The notes under the pieces are model-generated. The model worked only from the letters and a program-made list of their open reading frames with translations, did not search any database and had not been told where the DNA came from. A DNA stretch of 64,000 bases. Source: Jaltomata sinuosa. Its lineage: Eukaryota; Streptophyta; Magnoliopsida; Solanales; Solanaceae. Numbering within the stretch: position 1 is the stretch's first letter; every line of letters begins with the position of its first letter. Positions 34,764-46,000 of this stretch are shown piece after piece. The stretch is taken from contig QJPP01002945.1 of the NCBI GenBank assembly GCA_003996215.1, positions 310,001-374,000 on the forward strand. Reading direction: 5' to 3'. The translations under genes were made by a program, and so were the position numbers.

Positions 34764-36250
34764 ACACCCTCAACTTAAAACGTTCGCTTGTCCTCAAGCA
34801 ACATGACACAAAAACAATAATACGACTCAACTAAGAAAACAAACTCGTGTCTCTAGCAACTCATGGTCATTCAAAAACTTATTTTAAATCAAGCTCCCTC
34901 ATAGCACACAAAATGTATGAAACGTTAACTTGCAAGGATCCAAGCATGTCATTCCGATATGATAGAACATTCTACATACACACACGCAGCTATCCTAACA
35001 GTCAATAGACAATACAGAAATCTTGGTGCCCTCACCACAAAGAAGTCCCACGCACAAAATTCAGGACTAGGTAAGGCTCTCACACTCACAAACGATTTCA
35101 AACAATGCACATGCGATGCCATAGGCTTGTCCTTACTATTCTATTTCAGTTCTTCAGAAAGCCGCTCAGGATCACTACAGGACTTGTTTTGGCTCGTAAT
35201 GAGGCTTCAGGTGCAGGTTGGATACATTTAGGGGTTAGTGACTAAGACCTCCTTGGAACCACCGACATCTTATTACCACATAACTTTACTTTGTCCATCC
35301 TTATTCACTTCTTTTTTATTTCCGTCTTTCTAGCTACAGGTGCGGCTTCTTTATTTTGACTATTCTTTTTATTTCTTTTTTGTTCTTTTTCATCTCTCTT
35401 TTTTTTTTCTTTTTTTTTCATTTCTTTTGGAAGACACACACCCGAATTTTTCATTCTATCCACAACCACTCTTATCCATCCTATTTTTCTCATCATTCGC
35501 CTTTATAGTAGCCACCCTCAACTTAGGCTGATTGCCGGAGTTGAGGTGCACGATGTCCAAGAAGGACCAGGGCCAAAATAGGGATTCAAAGTTAAACAGG
35601 AATGGTGACAGGTTATTGAAAGAACAAGGTCAATTATGGCTCAAACAGGGTTCAAAGGGACTATTTGCATTTGGACGGTCTTATAGGTTAAGTGGACTGC
35701 ACACAAAAAGGGCCTGAGATCCTTTCCTAAGCAACCAACTTTAAATTTTAACAAAATAGACCGGGCAAGTTCTAGATGCATGCACAGAGTAAGAATTTAT
35801 AACAATAATCTCACACACACTTGGCACCAAGAAACCATACCACTACCAACTATCAAAACAACCGCTCGGCTTAAGCATACTCATTCTAATCATAATCACA
35901 CAATGACATTCAAGGATCCAGACAGTCAATCGTTTCAACATAAGTACAAAACCAGAAAATTTTTAAAGGGGGCTCCTTTTAGTCAAAGAAAAACGCCATG
36001 ATGACTTGGTATAGACACCAGAAAACAACTAACAAAATTTAAAATAACAACCTAACATAACAACCTAAACATGCCGGTTCTACTAGATAGCACACTGGAG
36101 GGAAAAGAAACACGGCAACAAAAACCCTCGGTGGTGTATGACTCACAGGTATCCCAACACCCTCAACTTGGACTCATGCATTGTCCCCAATGCATACATA
36201 TGAAAACTAAAAACTGTGAGAATAAGGAATACCTATGAAGTCCATCGGAC
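34764..36250 (-). other. 3' non-coding interior and PPT of gag-only element
   Basis: No RT or integrase motif is seen on either strand in this 1.5 kb. Next to the LTR the minus strand has AAGTTGAGGGTG (34765-34776), the likely PPT, preceded by the hairpin GCTTG-AGGA-CAAGC (34786-34799). The same 12-mer recurs at 35513-35524 and 36158-36169, the last again beside a hairpin (36176-36195). T-rich runs lie near 35355-35430. Confidence 0.75.
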
Positions 36251-38653
36251 TCAGATTCTGACATGATGTTGGAGACCGCCAGGGTCTCCAAAGCAGGAGA
36301 ACTCGATGGAGTGTGTGCACGCGACACCCTCATGTTGCGTTCGAGCTTCCTCTTTTATTTGCTCCATAGCTAGTCGTGACCGCTTCTTCACTCTTTCTTT
36401 GTAGGTTCTCTTGCGGTGTTTTCGTTTTATTGATCTATTTTCACCGCCTTCCTCTACATGTTTCCCTTCTCGCAGCATCCTTCTCACAACAGCTAGAGTC
36501 TCGACCAAACCCTTCTCCTCAGGATGCACATCCGCAGGAGCTTCCTCAATAACATTGACGACCGCGACCACCCTCATGTCACTTGGTTGCTTCATCAATT
36601 TAGATATATCAAACTTGAAAGCTTCATTGTTTAGCCTGAAGGTCAGTTCGTTTCTTTCCATGTCAACCAATACTCTTGCCGTGGCTAGCAATGGTCGTCC
36701 CAAGATTATGGGAACTTCAAAATTCACTTCGCAATCCAAGATTACAAAGTCAGCTGGGAAGATAAGCTTACCGATCTTTACTAGCACATCAGACAATATT
36801 CCCACGGGTCGCTTTACCGAACGGTCAGCCATCAACACTCTTATGGACGTTGGTTTAGGAGCTCCCAAACCCAATTGTTTATAGACTGCTAGCGGCATCA
36901 GGTTGATGCTAGCACCAAGATCACATAAGGCTTTCCCGAAGTTGAGCTTCCCAATAGTGCAGGGAACAGTAAAATCGCCTGGATTTTCCTTCTTTTCGAC
37001 TAACGATCTAGAGGAAATAGCACTGCAATGGTGGAGGTTATCTTCTGGTTTGAAACTTACCGACCTCTTCTTGGTAATCAAGTCCTTCATGAACTTGGCA
37101 TATCCGGGCATTTGTTCAAGCGCTTCAACCAGTGGGATGTTTATTGATATCTGCTTGAACATGGTCATGAAGTTCAGGAACTTACTATCATCCGCTTTCT
37201 TCTTCAATCGTTGCGGGAAAGGGGGCGGTGGTCGCGGCATCATAGTTGGAAGCTTTTCAGCTTCCTTGCTTTTCTCTGCGGGCTTTTGAGTAGCCTCTTC
37301 AACCTCCTTGTCGTTGTCGTCATCACCCTCAACTTGAGTCTGAATTACCGGATGTGATTCCGGTAATATTTTGCCCCTTCTTGTAGTGATCGCCATACAG
37401 CTCGCGTCGTTCCTCGGGTTTTGAATCGTGTCACTTGGCAAGGTACCTGTCTTCCTTTGGTTTAGAGATGCCGAGATTAAGCCCACTTGCTGCTCCAATT
37501 GCTTAATTGAGGTGGAATGCGCCTCCACTATTTGACTTATGGTCGATAACTCAGTCCTTATCTCCTTCACCCCAGAGTCAGTCGATTCTACTTTCAGCAG
37601 CATCTTCGCCATCATTTTCTCTAGCTTGGAAGTCCCTTCCTCATTGCTAGCTTTGTCCCAATTACTAAGTGGTACATACAAGCCACCTCTATCGGTGTTA
37701 TTCCTCCAGTTTCCCTGCTCGCGATCTCTGTAGCCAGCTTTTTTGTAGTAGTTGTCTTTCTGATAGGTCTGACCTTGGTTTCCATGGCCATTGGCCTGGA
37801 AACCCCCCAAGTAATTCGCCTCCTCATCAGTTTCCAACTCTGCTGCTCTACCTTGGGAACCCACAACTTTTACCTTCTCCATACCTCCTGAAAACAAGTG
37901 CTTTGTCAGTAGGTCCAACTGCGTTTTTAGATGCGCCATGTCTTGGTCGCGCTCCTCCTCTTTTCTGCACTGCTGAACTGACATACCAACTGCATAAGTG
38001 CTAGCTGCTACCTCTGTATCCCGTGTATGCCAGGCCCTGTTGGTTTTGGTGAGCCTGTCCAAAGTAGTTGTGGCCTCAACAAAAGTGAGATCCATGAATG
38101 CACCACCTGCTGCGTTGTCCAACGTCGGCTTGGTAGCCAAATTCAGTGCCCTGTAGAACGTCTGCATCAAAAAGTTATCGGTCAACTGATGGTTCGGGCA
38201 TTGTGTCAGCTTGTTCTTGAACCGCAACCAAGTCTCATGTAATGCTTCGTGAGGTTGCTGTCTGAAATTGCTAATTTCATCCCTCAAATGTATCATCCTA
38301 GAGGGAGGAAAGAACCTTTCTAGGAAAGCTCCTTTCAACTCTCCCCAAGTTGTGATAGAGTCGGGGGTCAGCTCTGTCAACCACAATGCTGCCTCATCAG
38401 ACAGAGACAACAGAAACAACCTGATTGTTGTCTGACTCACTCCAGGCAACTCGAAAGACTTGCAGATGCCCACGAAATTCATCAGGTGCTGGTTTGGATC
38501 ATCACCAGCGGTACCACAGAACACTCCTCTCAAGTTCAACAGCTGGATCATCGTGCTAGTGATGTTGAACTTGGCTCCGGGCGCTAGCGGTGGAAGAGCA
38601 ATGGCGCCTGTAGCGCCAACTCCATCCAAGTCGATATCCTCATCATTCAGCAT
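36251..38653 (-). CDS. gag: Gag-aspartic protease polyprotein of gag-only element
   Basis: An uninterrupted 800-codon frame. Residues about 58-205 form a retrotransposon Gag capsid domain (ALWLTELTPDSITTWGELKG, AFLERFFPPSRM). Residues 341-395 look coiled-coil, 441-470 are very acidic, and 472-480 are Pro-rich. A retropepsin-like domain follows with DLGAS at 578-582, where Leu stands in the usual D-S/T-G, as is typical of Athila/Tat-like plant elements, and ILGRP at 650-654. No CCHC knuckle is present. In-frame sequence continues upstream to an ATG at 38815 (MPSTQRSGEST), but a TGA and a TAG interrupt that 54-codon extension. The intact ancestor was therefore probably about 854 residues, and this copy has lost its N-terminus unless it restarts internally. 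Confidence 0.88.
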   Translation of the reverse strand: MLNDEDIDLDGVGATGAIALPPLAPGAKFNITSTMIQLLNLRGVFCGTAGDDPNQHLMNFVGICKSFELPGVSQTTIRLFLLSLSDEAALWLTELTPDSITTWGELKGAFLERFFPPSRMIHLRDEISNFRQQPHEALHETWLRFKNKLTQCPNHQLTDNFLMQTFYRALNLATKPTLDNAAGGAFMDLTFVEATTTLDRLTKTNRAWHTRDTEVAASTYAVGMSVQQCRKEEERDQDMAHLKTQLDLLTKHLFSGGMEKVKVVGSQGRAAELETDEEANYLGGFQANGHGNQGQTYQKDNYYKKAGYRDREQGNWRNNTDRGGLYVPLSNWDKASNEEGTSKLEKMMAKMLLKVESTDSGVKEIRTELSTISQIVEAHSTSIKQLEQQVGLISASLNQRKTGTLPSDTIQNPRNDASCMAITTRRGKILPESHPVIQTQVEGDDDNDKEVEEATQKPAEKSKEAEKLPTMMPRPPPPFPQRLKKKADDSKFLNFMTMFKQISINIPLVEALEQMPGYAKFMKDLITKKRSVSFKPEDNLHHCSAISSRSLVEKKENPGDFTVPCTIGKLNFGKALCDLGASINLMPLAVYKQLGLGAPKPTSIRVLMADRSVKRPVGILSDVLVKIGKLIFPADFVILDCEVNFEVPIILGRPLLATARVLVDMERNELTFRLNNEAFKFDISKLMKQPSDMRVVAVVNVIEEAPADVHPEEKGLVETLAVVRRMLREGKHVEEGGENRSIKRKHRKRTYKERVKKRSRLAMEQIKEEARTQHEGVACTHSIEFSCFGDPGGLQHHVRI

Positions 38654-38920
38654 AACATCGTCCTGCAGACCACCAGCATTCAGATTTTGTTGGGCCTACA
38701 GTTCTGCAGCGAGCCTTGCTGCCTCTTGTTGTGCGGCCATATTCTGCCTTAATGTTCTAGCAAGCTCGGGGTCATAAGGTCATGTTGATTCACCCGAGCG
38801 CTGGGTACTTGGCATGCACAACTTTGTACCTTATCAAAAACAAAAACAACAAATAAACGTAAAAGCAGGAAAGTATGACTAAGAGTCAAATAAACACACC
38901 GAACTTAATAAACAACCGTA

Positions 38921-38939
38921 TTCCCCAGCAACAGCGCCA
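38921..38939 (-). other. primer-binding site, tRNA-Asp type (gag-only element)
   Basis: The minus strand reads TGGCGCTGTTGCTGGGGAA five bases after the LTR end. It differs from the complement of plant tRNA-Asp (TGGCGCCGTTGCCGGGGA) by two C-to-T changes. Athila/Tat-group elements use this primer. Confidence 0.85.
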
Positions 38940-38944
38940 AAATT

Positions 38945-40139
38945 TGATAACGCCCAAACTACACCTCAAATTACGAAGCGTAAGCGGTCGTCGGCAAATA
39001 TAGAACCCAACAGAGGTTGGGGTCGATCCCACAGGGAATAAGGTGCGAATTAAGTTATTAGTGAATTAGAATCAATATGAGATAGAACTAGGGAAGTTTT
39101 CACCATGGCATTGTAACAATCGATTCTAGGGTTAACAGGGTTCTTTCTATCTGCATGTCACGATGTGATTGAACTAATGGTATCATCTAAACGTTTCTCA
39201 ACCAAATAGATGAATTTACTTTTCAATTCTCTTGAACTTGAAAAGGTATGCTTTTATATTTCAATCCTAAACATCAAGTAGATTAATCTAGTTAGAGCAT
39301 TAATCATAAGACGAGAGTTGGTAGTCTCGAATACTCGTCGTTAATCAAGTTTTCCCGGTTTTAATCTCTTTACTCAAGCAAATTTAAACCTAGGCATGTT
39401 CTAATGTTTGCAACCACTAGAAAATGTTAAATAATGAATGATTAACAACGTGACAACATATATATTGAACCCATCGCTACCCGGAATCTATAATGCTACT
39501 TTTGCCATGGCTCCCACAACCCTAGTTGTGGGAGTTTAGTTAATCATGCTAGAAGAAGAAGAGAATAAAGTCATATTCATAATAGATAGAAAAGATTCTT
39601 ACAATATAATGAAAACAAGCTTCAATTATCCAAGAACAAGAAACCAAGATCCCAAGAACAATCAAGAACACGAATTCAAGAAGTAGAAAACGTGTTTCTT
39701 GCTCTCCAATTCGACTAAATCTCTCCTAAAACTATTGGGAGAACTATTGTAAAAAGCTTGACAAATAAAATAAACCTAACATAGGGTATTTATAGGAATC
39801 TAGGAAACAAAGTCCCAAAAACGTTAGGATTCTGCGTAGCGGACTGCCTAGGTGTGACGGCCAGGCCGACGGACCGTCACTGGCTTGACGGACCATCGTC
39901 GGGACTGTCACCACTAGGCAGTGGGCAGCCTCCACTTGACGGTCACTGTGACGGACCGTCACTCAGGCCGTCACTCTTATCCAGAATGTCTTTTTGCTTG
40001 TATTTCCTTCCGTTTCTGTGTTTGTCTCCCTTTCCTGAAAACATACCATAAAACATAAAAAACGACGACGGTTGCTTGAAAATGTACGATTGTTCTTAGT
40101 TTAGAGACGTCGAAAGTGCCGTAGAATGGCGGCACATCA
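38945..40139 (-). repeat. 5' LTR (right) of gag-only element
   Basis: 1195 bp, nearly identical to the left LTR but lacking 95 bp after GTGAATTAGA. It has the same ends, palindrome array and TATA sequence as the left copy. Confidence 0.93.
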
Positions 40140-41280
40140 GTCGGGCACCAGGCCCATTTCTATTTCTCCCTACCGTATGGCTCCTGCTGAGTTGAGAGAG
40201 TTTAAGGAGTAGCTCCAGGATTTACTAGCTAAGGGGTTCATTAGACCGAGCATGTCACTTTGGGGTGTTCCTGTTCTTTTTGTGAAGAAGAAAGATGGGT
40301 CGATGTAGATGTGTATTTATCATCGATAGTTGAATAAGGTGACAGTGAAGAATAGGTATTCGATGCCGATGATTGATGACTTGTTTGATCAGCTTTAGGG
40401 TTTAGCCATGTTTTCAAAGATTGACTTGAGGTCCGGCTACTATCAGTTGAGGATTAGGGCAAAGTATATTCCTAAGACAACATTTAGGACATGTTATGGC
40501 CATTATGAGTTCCTAGTGATGTCTTTTGGGTTGACTAACGCCCCCACAACTTTCATAGATCTAATGCACAGGGTGCTTAGCCCGTATTTGGACTTGTTCG
40601 TGATAGTATTCATAGACGACATTCTTATATACTCCCAGAGTAGAGATGAGCATGAGCATCACTTAAGGACTGTACTTCAGACTTTGAGAGATCATCGGCT
40701 TTATGCCAAGTTCTCAAAGTGCAAGTTTTGGCTTGAGTAAGTTGCATTCCTAAGGCATGTGGTGTCTAAAGATGGGATTAGATTTGATCCAGGTATGATT
40801 TTTTAGCGGTTTGTGATTTGCCTAAACCTACTATTCCTACTGAGGTTCATAGCTTTGTTGGGTTAGCTGGGTACTACAGATGGTTCGTTGATGGATTTTA
40901 TTCAATAGCAATACCCTTGACTATGCTGACTAGGAAGGATATTCCATTTTAGTAGTCAGATTAGTGTGAGTATAGATTCCAGACGCTTAAGACCTTGTTG
41001 ACTTCAGCTCCTATATTAACTTTACCGGTTGAGGGTCAGAGTTTCTCCGTGTATTGTGATGCTTTTGGGGTCGGTCTTAGTTATGTGTTAATGTAGCAGG
41101 GTCGAGTGATGGCATATGCATTGAGATAGCCAAAGGTTCACAAGCGCAACTACCCCACTCATGTCTTGGAGTTGGCGATGGTGGTCTTCGCGCTCAAGAT
41201 TTGGAGGCACTACTTATATGGAGTTCATTGTGAGATATTTATTGATCACCCTAGTCTTCAGTACATTATGAGTCAGTGAG
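40140..41280 (+). pseudogene. reverse transcriptase and RNase H, Tekay copy 3
   Basis: Coding resumes after the nested element. The frame at 40408-40740 has FSKIDLRSGYYQL, YGHYEFLVMSFGLTNAP and the catalytic FIDDILIYSQS, so both RT metal-binding motifs are present. TAG at 40396-40398 replaces the Gln codon of the QLQG motif, and other stops (for example at 40738) cut the frame. RNase H residues (VYCDAFG near 41050) are spread over frames. It is inactive. Confidence 0.88.
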
Positions 41281-42950
41281 AGTTGAACTCGAGGCAGAGG
41301 AGATCGGTTGAGCTACTGAAGGACTATGATTTCACCATTCTATATCATTCTATCAAGGCAAATGTGGTAGCGGATGCCTTGAGTCAGAAGGCGGTGAGTA
41401 TGGGAAACCTAGCTTCACTTTCAGTTTTTGAGCGGCTGTTGGCCTTGGACATTCAGTCCTTGGCTAACCGTTTGTTTAGGCTTGACTTTTTGAATCCTAG
41501 CAGAATTCTTGCCAGTATTGAGGTTCGTTCTACTCTAGTTGATCAGATTCAGAGCTGGCAGTTTGAGGATCAGAGTTTGTGTGACCTTCGTGATCAGGTA
41601 GTTCGGGGTGAGGCCAGCCATGCTACATTGGGTTCTGATGGTATTCTAAGGTTCGACAGTGATCGTTGTGTTCCGAGGGTTGGAGATCTGGTTTAGTTGA
41701 TACTTTGTTAGGTGCATTATTCTAGATACTCCATTCATCCTAGCGCAGCAAAGACGTATAGATACTTGAGACAACTTTATTAGTAGAGTGGTATGAAGTG
41801 GTACATGGCGAAGTTTATGTATTGGTGCTTGAACTGTCAGCAGGTTAAGTTCGAGCACATGAGACCGGATGGTTTGATGCAGTGACTTCCCATTCCTGAG
41901 TGGAAGTGGGAAGGGATTACTATGGATTTTGTGGTTGGTTTACCTCGTACTTCTTGGGGATTTAATTCTATTTGGGTGATTATTGATAGGCTGAGTAAGT
42001 TAGCATATTTCTTACCGGTACAGACTTCTTACAGTACAGAGAGGTTATCCCAAATTTACCTTTGTGAGATTGTTTTGTTGCACGGGGTCCCAAATCTATC
42101 TTTTCAGACCGTGGCACTCAGTTCACATCTCAGTTCTGGAGACTTATTAAGCGAGATTTGGGTACAGAGGTTCAACTTAGTACTGCTTTCCACCCTCAGA
42201 CAGATGGCCAGTCCGATAAGACTATTTAGGTCCTGGAGGACATCCTTCGGGCCTCTGTTCTTGACTTTAGATGTTCATGGGATCAATATATTCCTTTGGT
42301 CCAGTTTCCTTATAATAATAGCTTTCACTCAAGAATTGGCATAATACATTTTGAGGATTTGTATTGTAGGGTTGGAGATCACTGATTGGTTGGTTTGATG
42401 GTTTGGAGTCTAGACCCCAGAGTACATATTTACTTTGAGATTCTTTAGACCGAGTCTGTTTGATTCTGGATAGGATCAGAGTAGCACATAGTAGGCAGAA
42501 GAGCTACATTGACCATAGGCTTCATGCCTTGGAGTTCAGTATTGGTGACTTGGTGTTCCTTCGAGTATCGCCGATGAAGGGCGTGATGAGATTTGGTCGG
42601 CGGGGTAAGCTTAGCCCCAGGTTTATTAGGCCTTTTGAGATTCTACAGAGGTTTGGTAGTGTTTCCTACATGTTATATTTTCCTCTCATGTTTTTAGCTG
42701 TGCATCCCATTTTTCATGTCTTGATGCTTCACCGATATGTTCCAAGTAAGTCTCATGTGTTGCATTGGGATTCAGTTCAGTTAGATAAGAGTTTATCCTT
42801 TGTTGAGGAGCCGATAGCTATTCTGGACAGGGATATTAAGAGATTGAGATCTAGGAGATTATGGTTGTGAAAGTTTAGTGGAGGCATCATCCAGTCGAGG
42901 AGTCTACTTGGGAGACCGAGAGTGAGTTGCGTGCTCAGTACCCGCAGTTT
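41281..42950 (+). pseudogene. integrase and chromodomain-like tail, Tekay copy 3
   Basis: The linker DALSQKAVSMGNLASLS leads to a damaged zinc-binding region with several stops, including TAG at 41694-41696 where sisters have CAG. The core starts at MDFVVGLPRTSWGF (41922). The SDRGTQFTSQFW block near 42100 is in another frame after a one-base loss. The C-terminal module and tail (GKLSPRFIRPFEIL, EEPIAILDRDIKRLRS) lie at 42460-42870. The domain order equals copy 1, with heavier decay. Confidence 0.87.
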
Positions 42951-43016
42951 TTTGAGACTTTAGGTACACCCTTCTTCTTGACTTTTGAGGATGAAAGTTC
43001 TTTTAGTAGTAGATTA

Positions 43017-46000
43017 TATAATGACACTTTTGGTCATTTTCATATTCGCACTTTGTTTGTACTATTAGAGCTTTCCTATAGCGGCCCCAAGTCATTTATG
43101 ACTTGCTAGGACCGGTGGTTCAGTGCCCTGGTCGTTCATTAGGTCATTTTGGCTGTTTCCCTATTTTAAAGCATTAACTTAGAATATCATTGATTTAGTC
43201 AACATTCTTAGCTAACGTGCTCGGAATCAAATTCCGACAGTTCCATTTGTTCCAAAGTATTGTTTTTTGTCTAGTTGGACCTTTAGTTTAGGACTGAGTA
43301 CTTCTGGTGTGGGTTTTGTGTTGGTCCCTCTATTTTTAGGCCATTTAGAGCTAAAAGTGGAACTAGGGTCAGCTTTCAATGATCAAAGCGTCAGATTCAA
43401 AATCTGATGATTCCATCAGTTCTGGAATGTTAAGTTTGGGTTGCGTAGATAGTTGGTTCAGGTCCCAGGTAAGCCGGTCTCATTTTGAGTGTTGGTTTGT
43501 TTTTGGTTAGTGTTGACTTGGGTTAAGATTTCTCTGAAATGACCTCGTATGGAAGTTTTGGCTATTCTGTTGATGCCAAAATGTCATTTCCACTATGTTA
43601 GCACTATTGGTTTTGAATATCGGGTTCCAATTGTGCCCGGAACGCCTCGTAGAGTTCTAGAATTATTGCAGGTTTTTGGCTATTGTAGGTGCAGGCTTCA
43701 GGCCTTAATCGCAGTCGCGAGCCTCTTTCCTCACGACCGCGATAAAGCACTTGGTCCCTTGTTCTTTGTGATTATGATGTCCCTTGTCACGACCGCGATG
43801 AGGCCTTCCCTCTCTTATTCTTCACGACCGTATGGATAGTCCTTGCGATCGCGATGGTCTAGCCAGCGTGATCCTCGCGACCGTGAGGGGTCCCTTCGCG
43901 ATCGCGATGAAGGACCCCTAGGCAGTATATAAACTCCCAACTTCGTTTTCTTCACTCCAAATATGATTTCCCCATTCATTTAAGCTCCAAACTCATCTAA
44001 ACTCAGTATTGACTCAATTCTTTGTGTTGGGGTGCAAATTTCTTGACCTTGATCGTTCTCTTATCATTAATGCTAAGTTTTATCCGCTTAAAATCCATTA
44101 AATTTGCCTCCTTGATTCTTTAATTGTTCTTTTAGTTGGCTGGCTGGTTTGAGTCATTTCCTTGAATAAATCCTCTCTATAATCTGAGCATGCACACCTA
44201 GAGGTGTGGTGATCATTGTGCGCTCATCTGGTTTTGATTTTGGGTTGCAGGGCCTATGGGTCTGTCGATGACTCGAATTTTGACCCAACTATTATTATAG
44301 CAATATGGATGTCCTTAGTCTTGTTTTAATGTGTTATTCGTGATTTTGATTGTTTGATTATGACTCGGAGCTTCTAGGAGTGCTTCGGCCTCAGATATCA
44401 TTCTGCCAGCAGCTTGTCATCGCACGACATGTAGGTTATGGTTTAAACTACATCGACTTTGCATATATCAAATATAATTGTACTGATTGGCATCCTTGGG
44501 TTGGGATTTCTATTTTGGCACCACAGACCTTGACCGCTTTTCCATGTTTGCCTCATTTCTTTCCTCTATTGTGTGTAGCATTCTTCTTAGTTTGATATTA
44601 TCACCCTTGTGGTCCTGTGTGGCCTTATTTGACTCTGTACCACAAATGGTGGGCTATTTCGGGTGTCCATGAGTCCTATACATCGTTATCATGATATTAG
44701 ATTAGCTATCTGTGTTGTAGAGCGATTGGAGCTTGTGCAGGGCCGATAGATTGATTATCATCTACTGGGCGGCTACTTGTGTTTGATCATGTGATTTCCA
44801 TGCATATAGAAAGAGGATTTTTACCACATCTTACTACAGTTTTGGCTTCGGGCCTACCAATATTGATTTTCTAACTTTGCATGGCCCTGGGGGGCCATTT
44901 TCGACGAAAATGACTTGAAAATGGTTTGACATAACTTGTGGATGTTCTTGGGATAAAAGAGAGTTTAAATATGGTTTCTATCACTGTTTCTAATACTATT
45001 GCTAGACTCATCAGGGTCATAGTGCTAGTTGAGTTTTCTTACTAATTTGAGATGGTATTATACTCGGTCGGACTGAGTATCGGAGATGTTTTACCCGAGC
45101 ACCCTTGGTGAGGTTTTTGAGATGTTTTCCACTGTTTTAGACCTAGACAGAATCTAGGCATGCATATTTGAGACTTGAGTCTCCAGTTTGGATCCAGACC
45201 TACTCCCAGACGATTTTTTCGAGATTGAGATATTGTATGGGGTCCGGGACCTCCATGGACCTTGCCGTTCCGGACTAGGGGCCTTGGGCTGCATGTGCCA
45301 GAGGAGGGGTATATGGCAGAGTAGAGGTATACGGGCAGTGTCCTTCCATGGAACCTACTTGTTGGGCCCGTTCGGCACTGGAGGAGGTATACACAGAGTT
45401 ACTTTTCCATCAAGAGATCATCATGCATCATATCATTCATAGTTTGAGGCTCCACCATTTTTTGATGTTTGTTGAGTGTACGCTCTCGTTGTATGGGTAG
45501 CCAGAAGGTTTTGTTTTAACTTGTTTGCATTCCTCGGTTGTATGGGAAGCCGGGGGACTGTAGGTAGACTCTTGTTAATATATCACGATATTATTCCATG
45601 ACATGGTTGTATATAAGGTTGGATATTGAGAGATTGGTAGTATCTTGACTTGGTGATTTGAATGCTTAGTTAGGTTATTAAATCTTGTTTCGAGTATGAC
45701 TATATTTATTCTTCTTCTCCCTTTCCTGTCTAACTGAGGTTACCAGTATACCGCTCACTTCTAAACTCACTATATATATTGTTATTGCAAGGACCCCAGG
45801 TGCGTCATTCCTAAATTTCACCTGTGCCTGTTGTGTATATATATCCTACTTGCTAGCCTTGTATGTTGTAATTTGTTGTCTTCCCTCTAGGCTAGTTTCT
45901 ATGTACTTCTTCTTTGATTTCGGTGACTATTTATTTCTATTATGTCTCTTACTGCTCTTTTATCTCATATGTGCCCAGTCGGCCTATGATACCTACTGGG

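Larger units (their letters stand above)
33474..40139 (-). mobile_element. Non-autonomous LTR retrotransposon with gag-protease only, nested in Tekay copy 3
   Basis: Two LTRs beginning TGATAACGCCC and ending GGCACATCA (33474-34763 and 38945-40139) flank a 4181-bp interior. The 5-bp target duplication GTCGG is perfect (33469-33473 and 40140-40144). On the minus strand a tRNA-Asp-type primer site lies beside the right LTR and a purine tract beside the left one. The interior has one long Gag-protease frame and no RT, RNase H or integrase. This matches the class described as terminal-repeat retrotransposons with a GAG domain (TR-GAG) and must depend on another element's pol. By eye the LTRs are about 98% identical apart from one 95-bp indel, so it is much younger than its Tekay host. 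Confidence 0.93.

Noticed and set aside
36411..38777. Plus-strand ORFs of 64-157 codons
   Set aside because: They are shadows of the 800-codon minus-strand Gag-protease frame.
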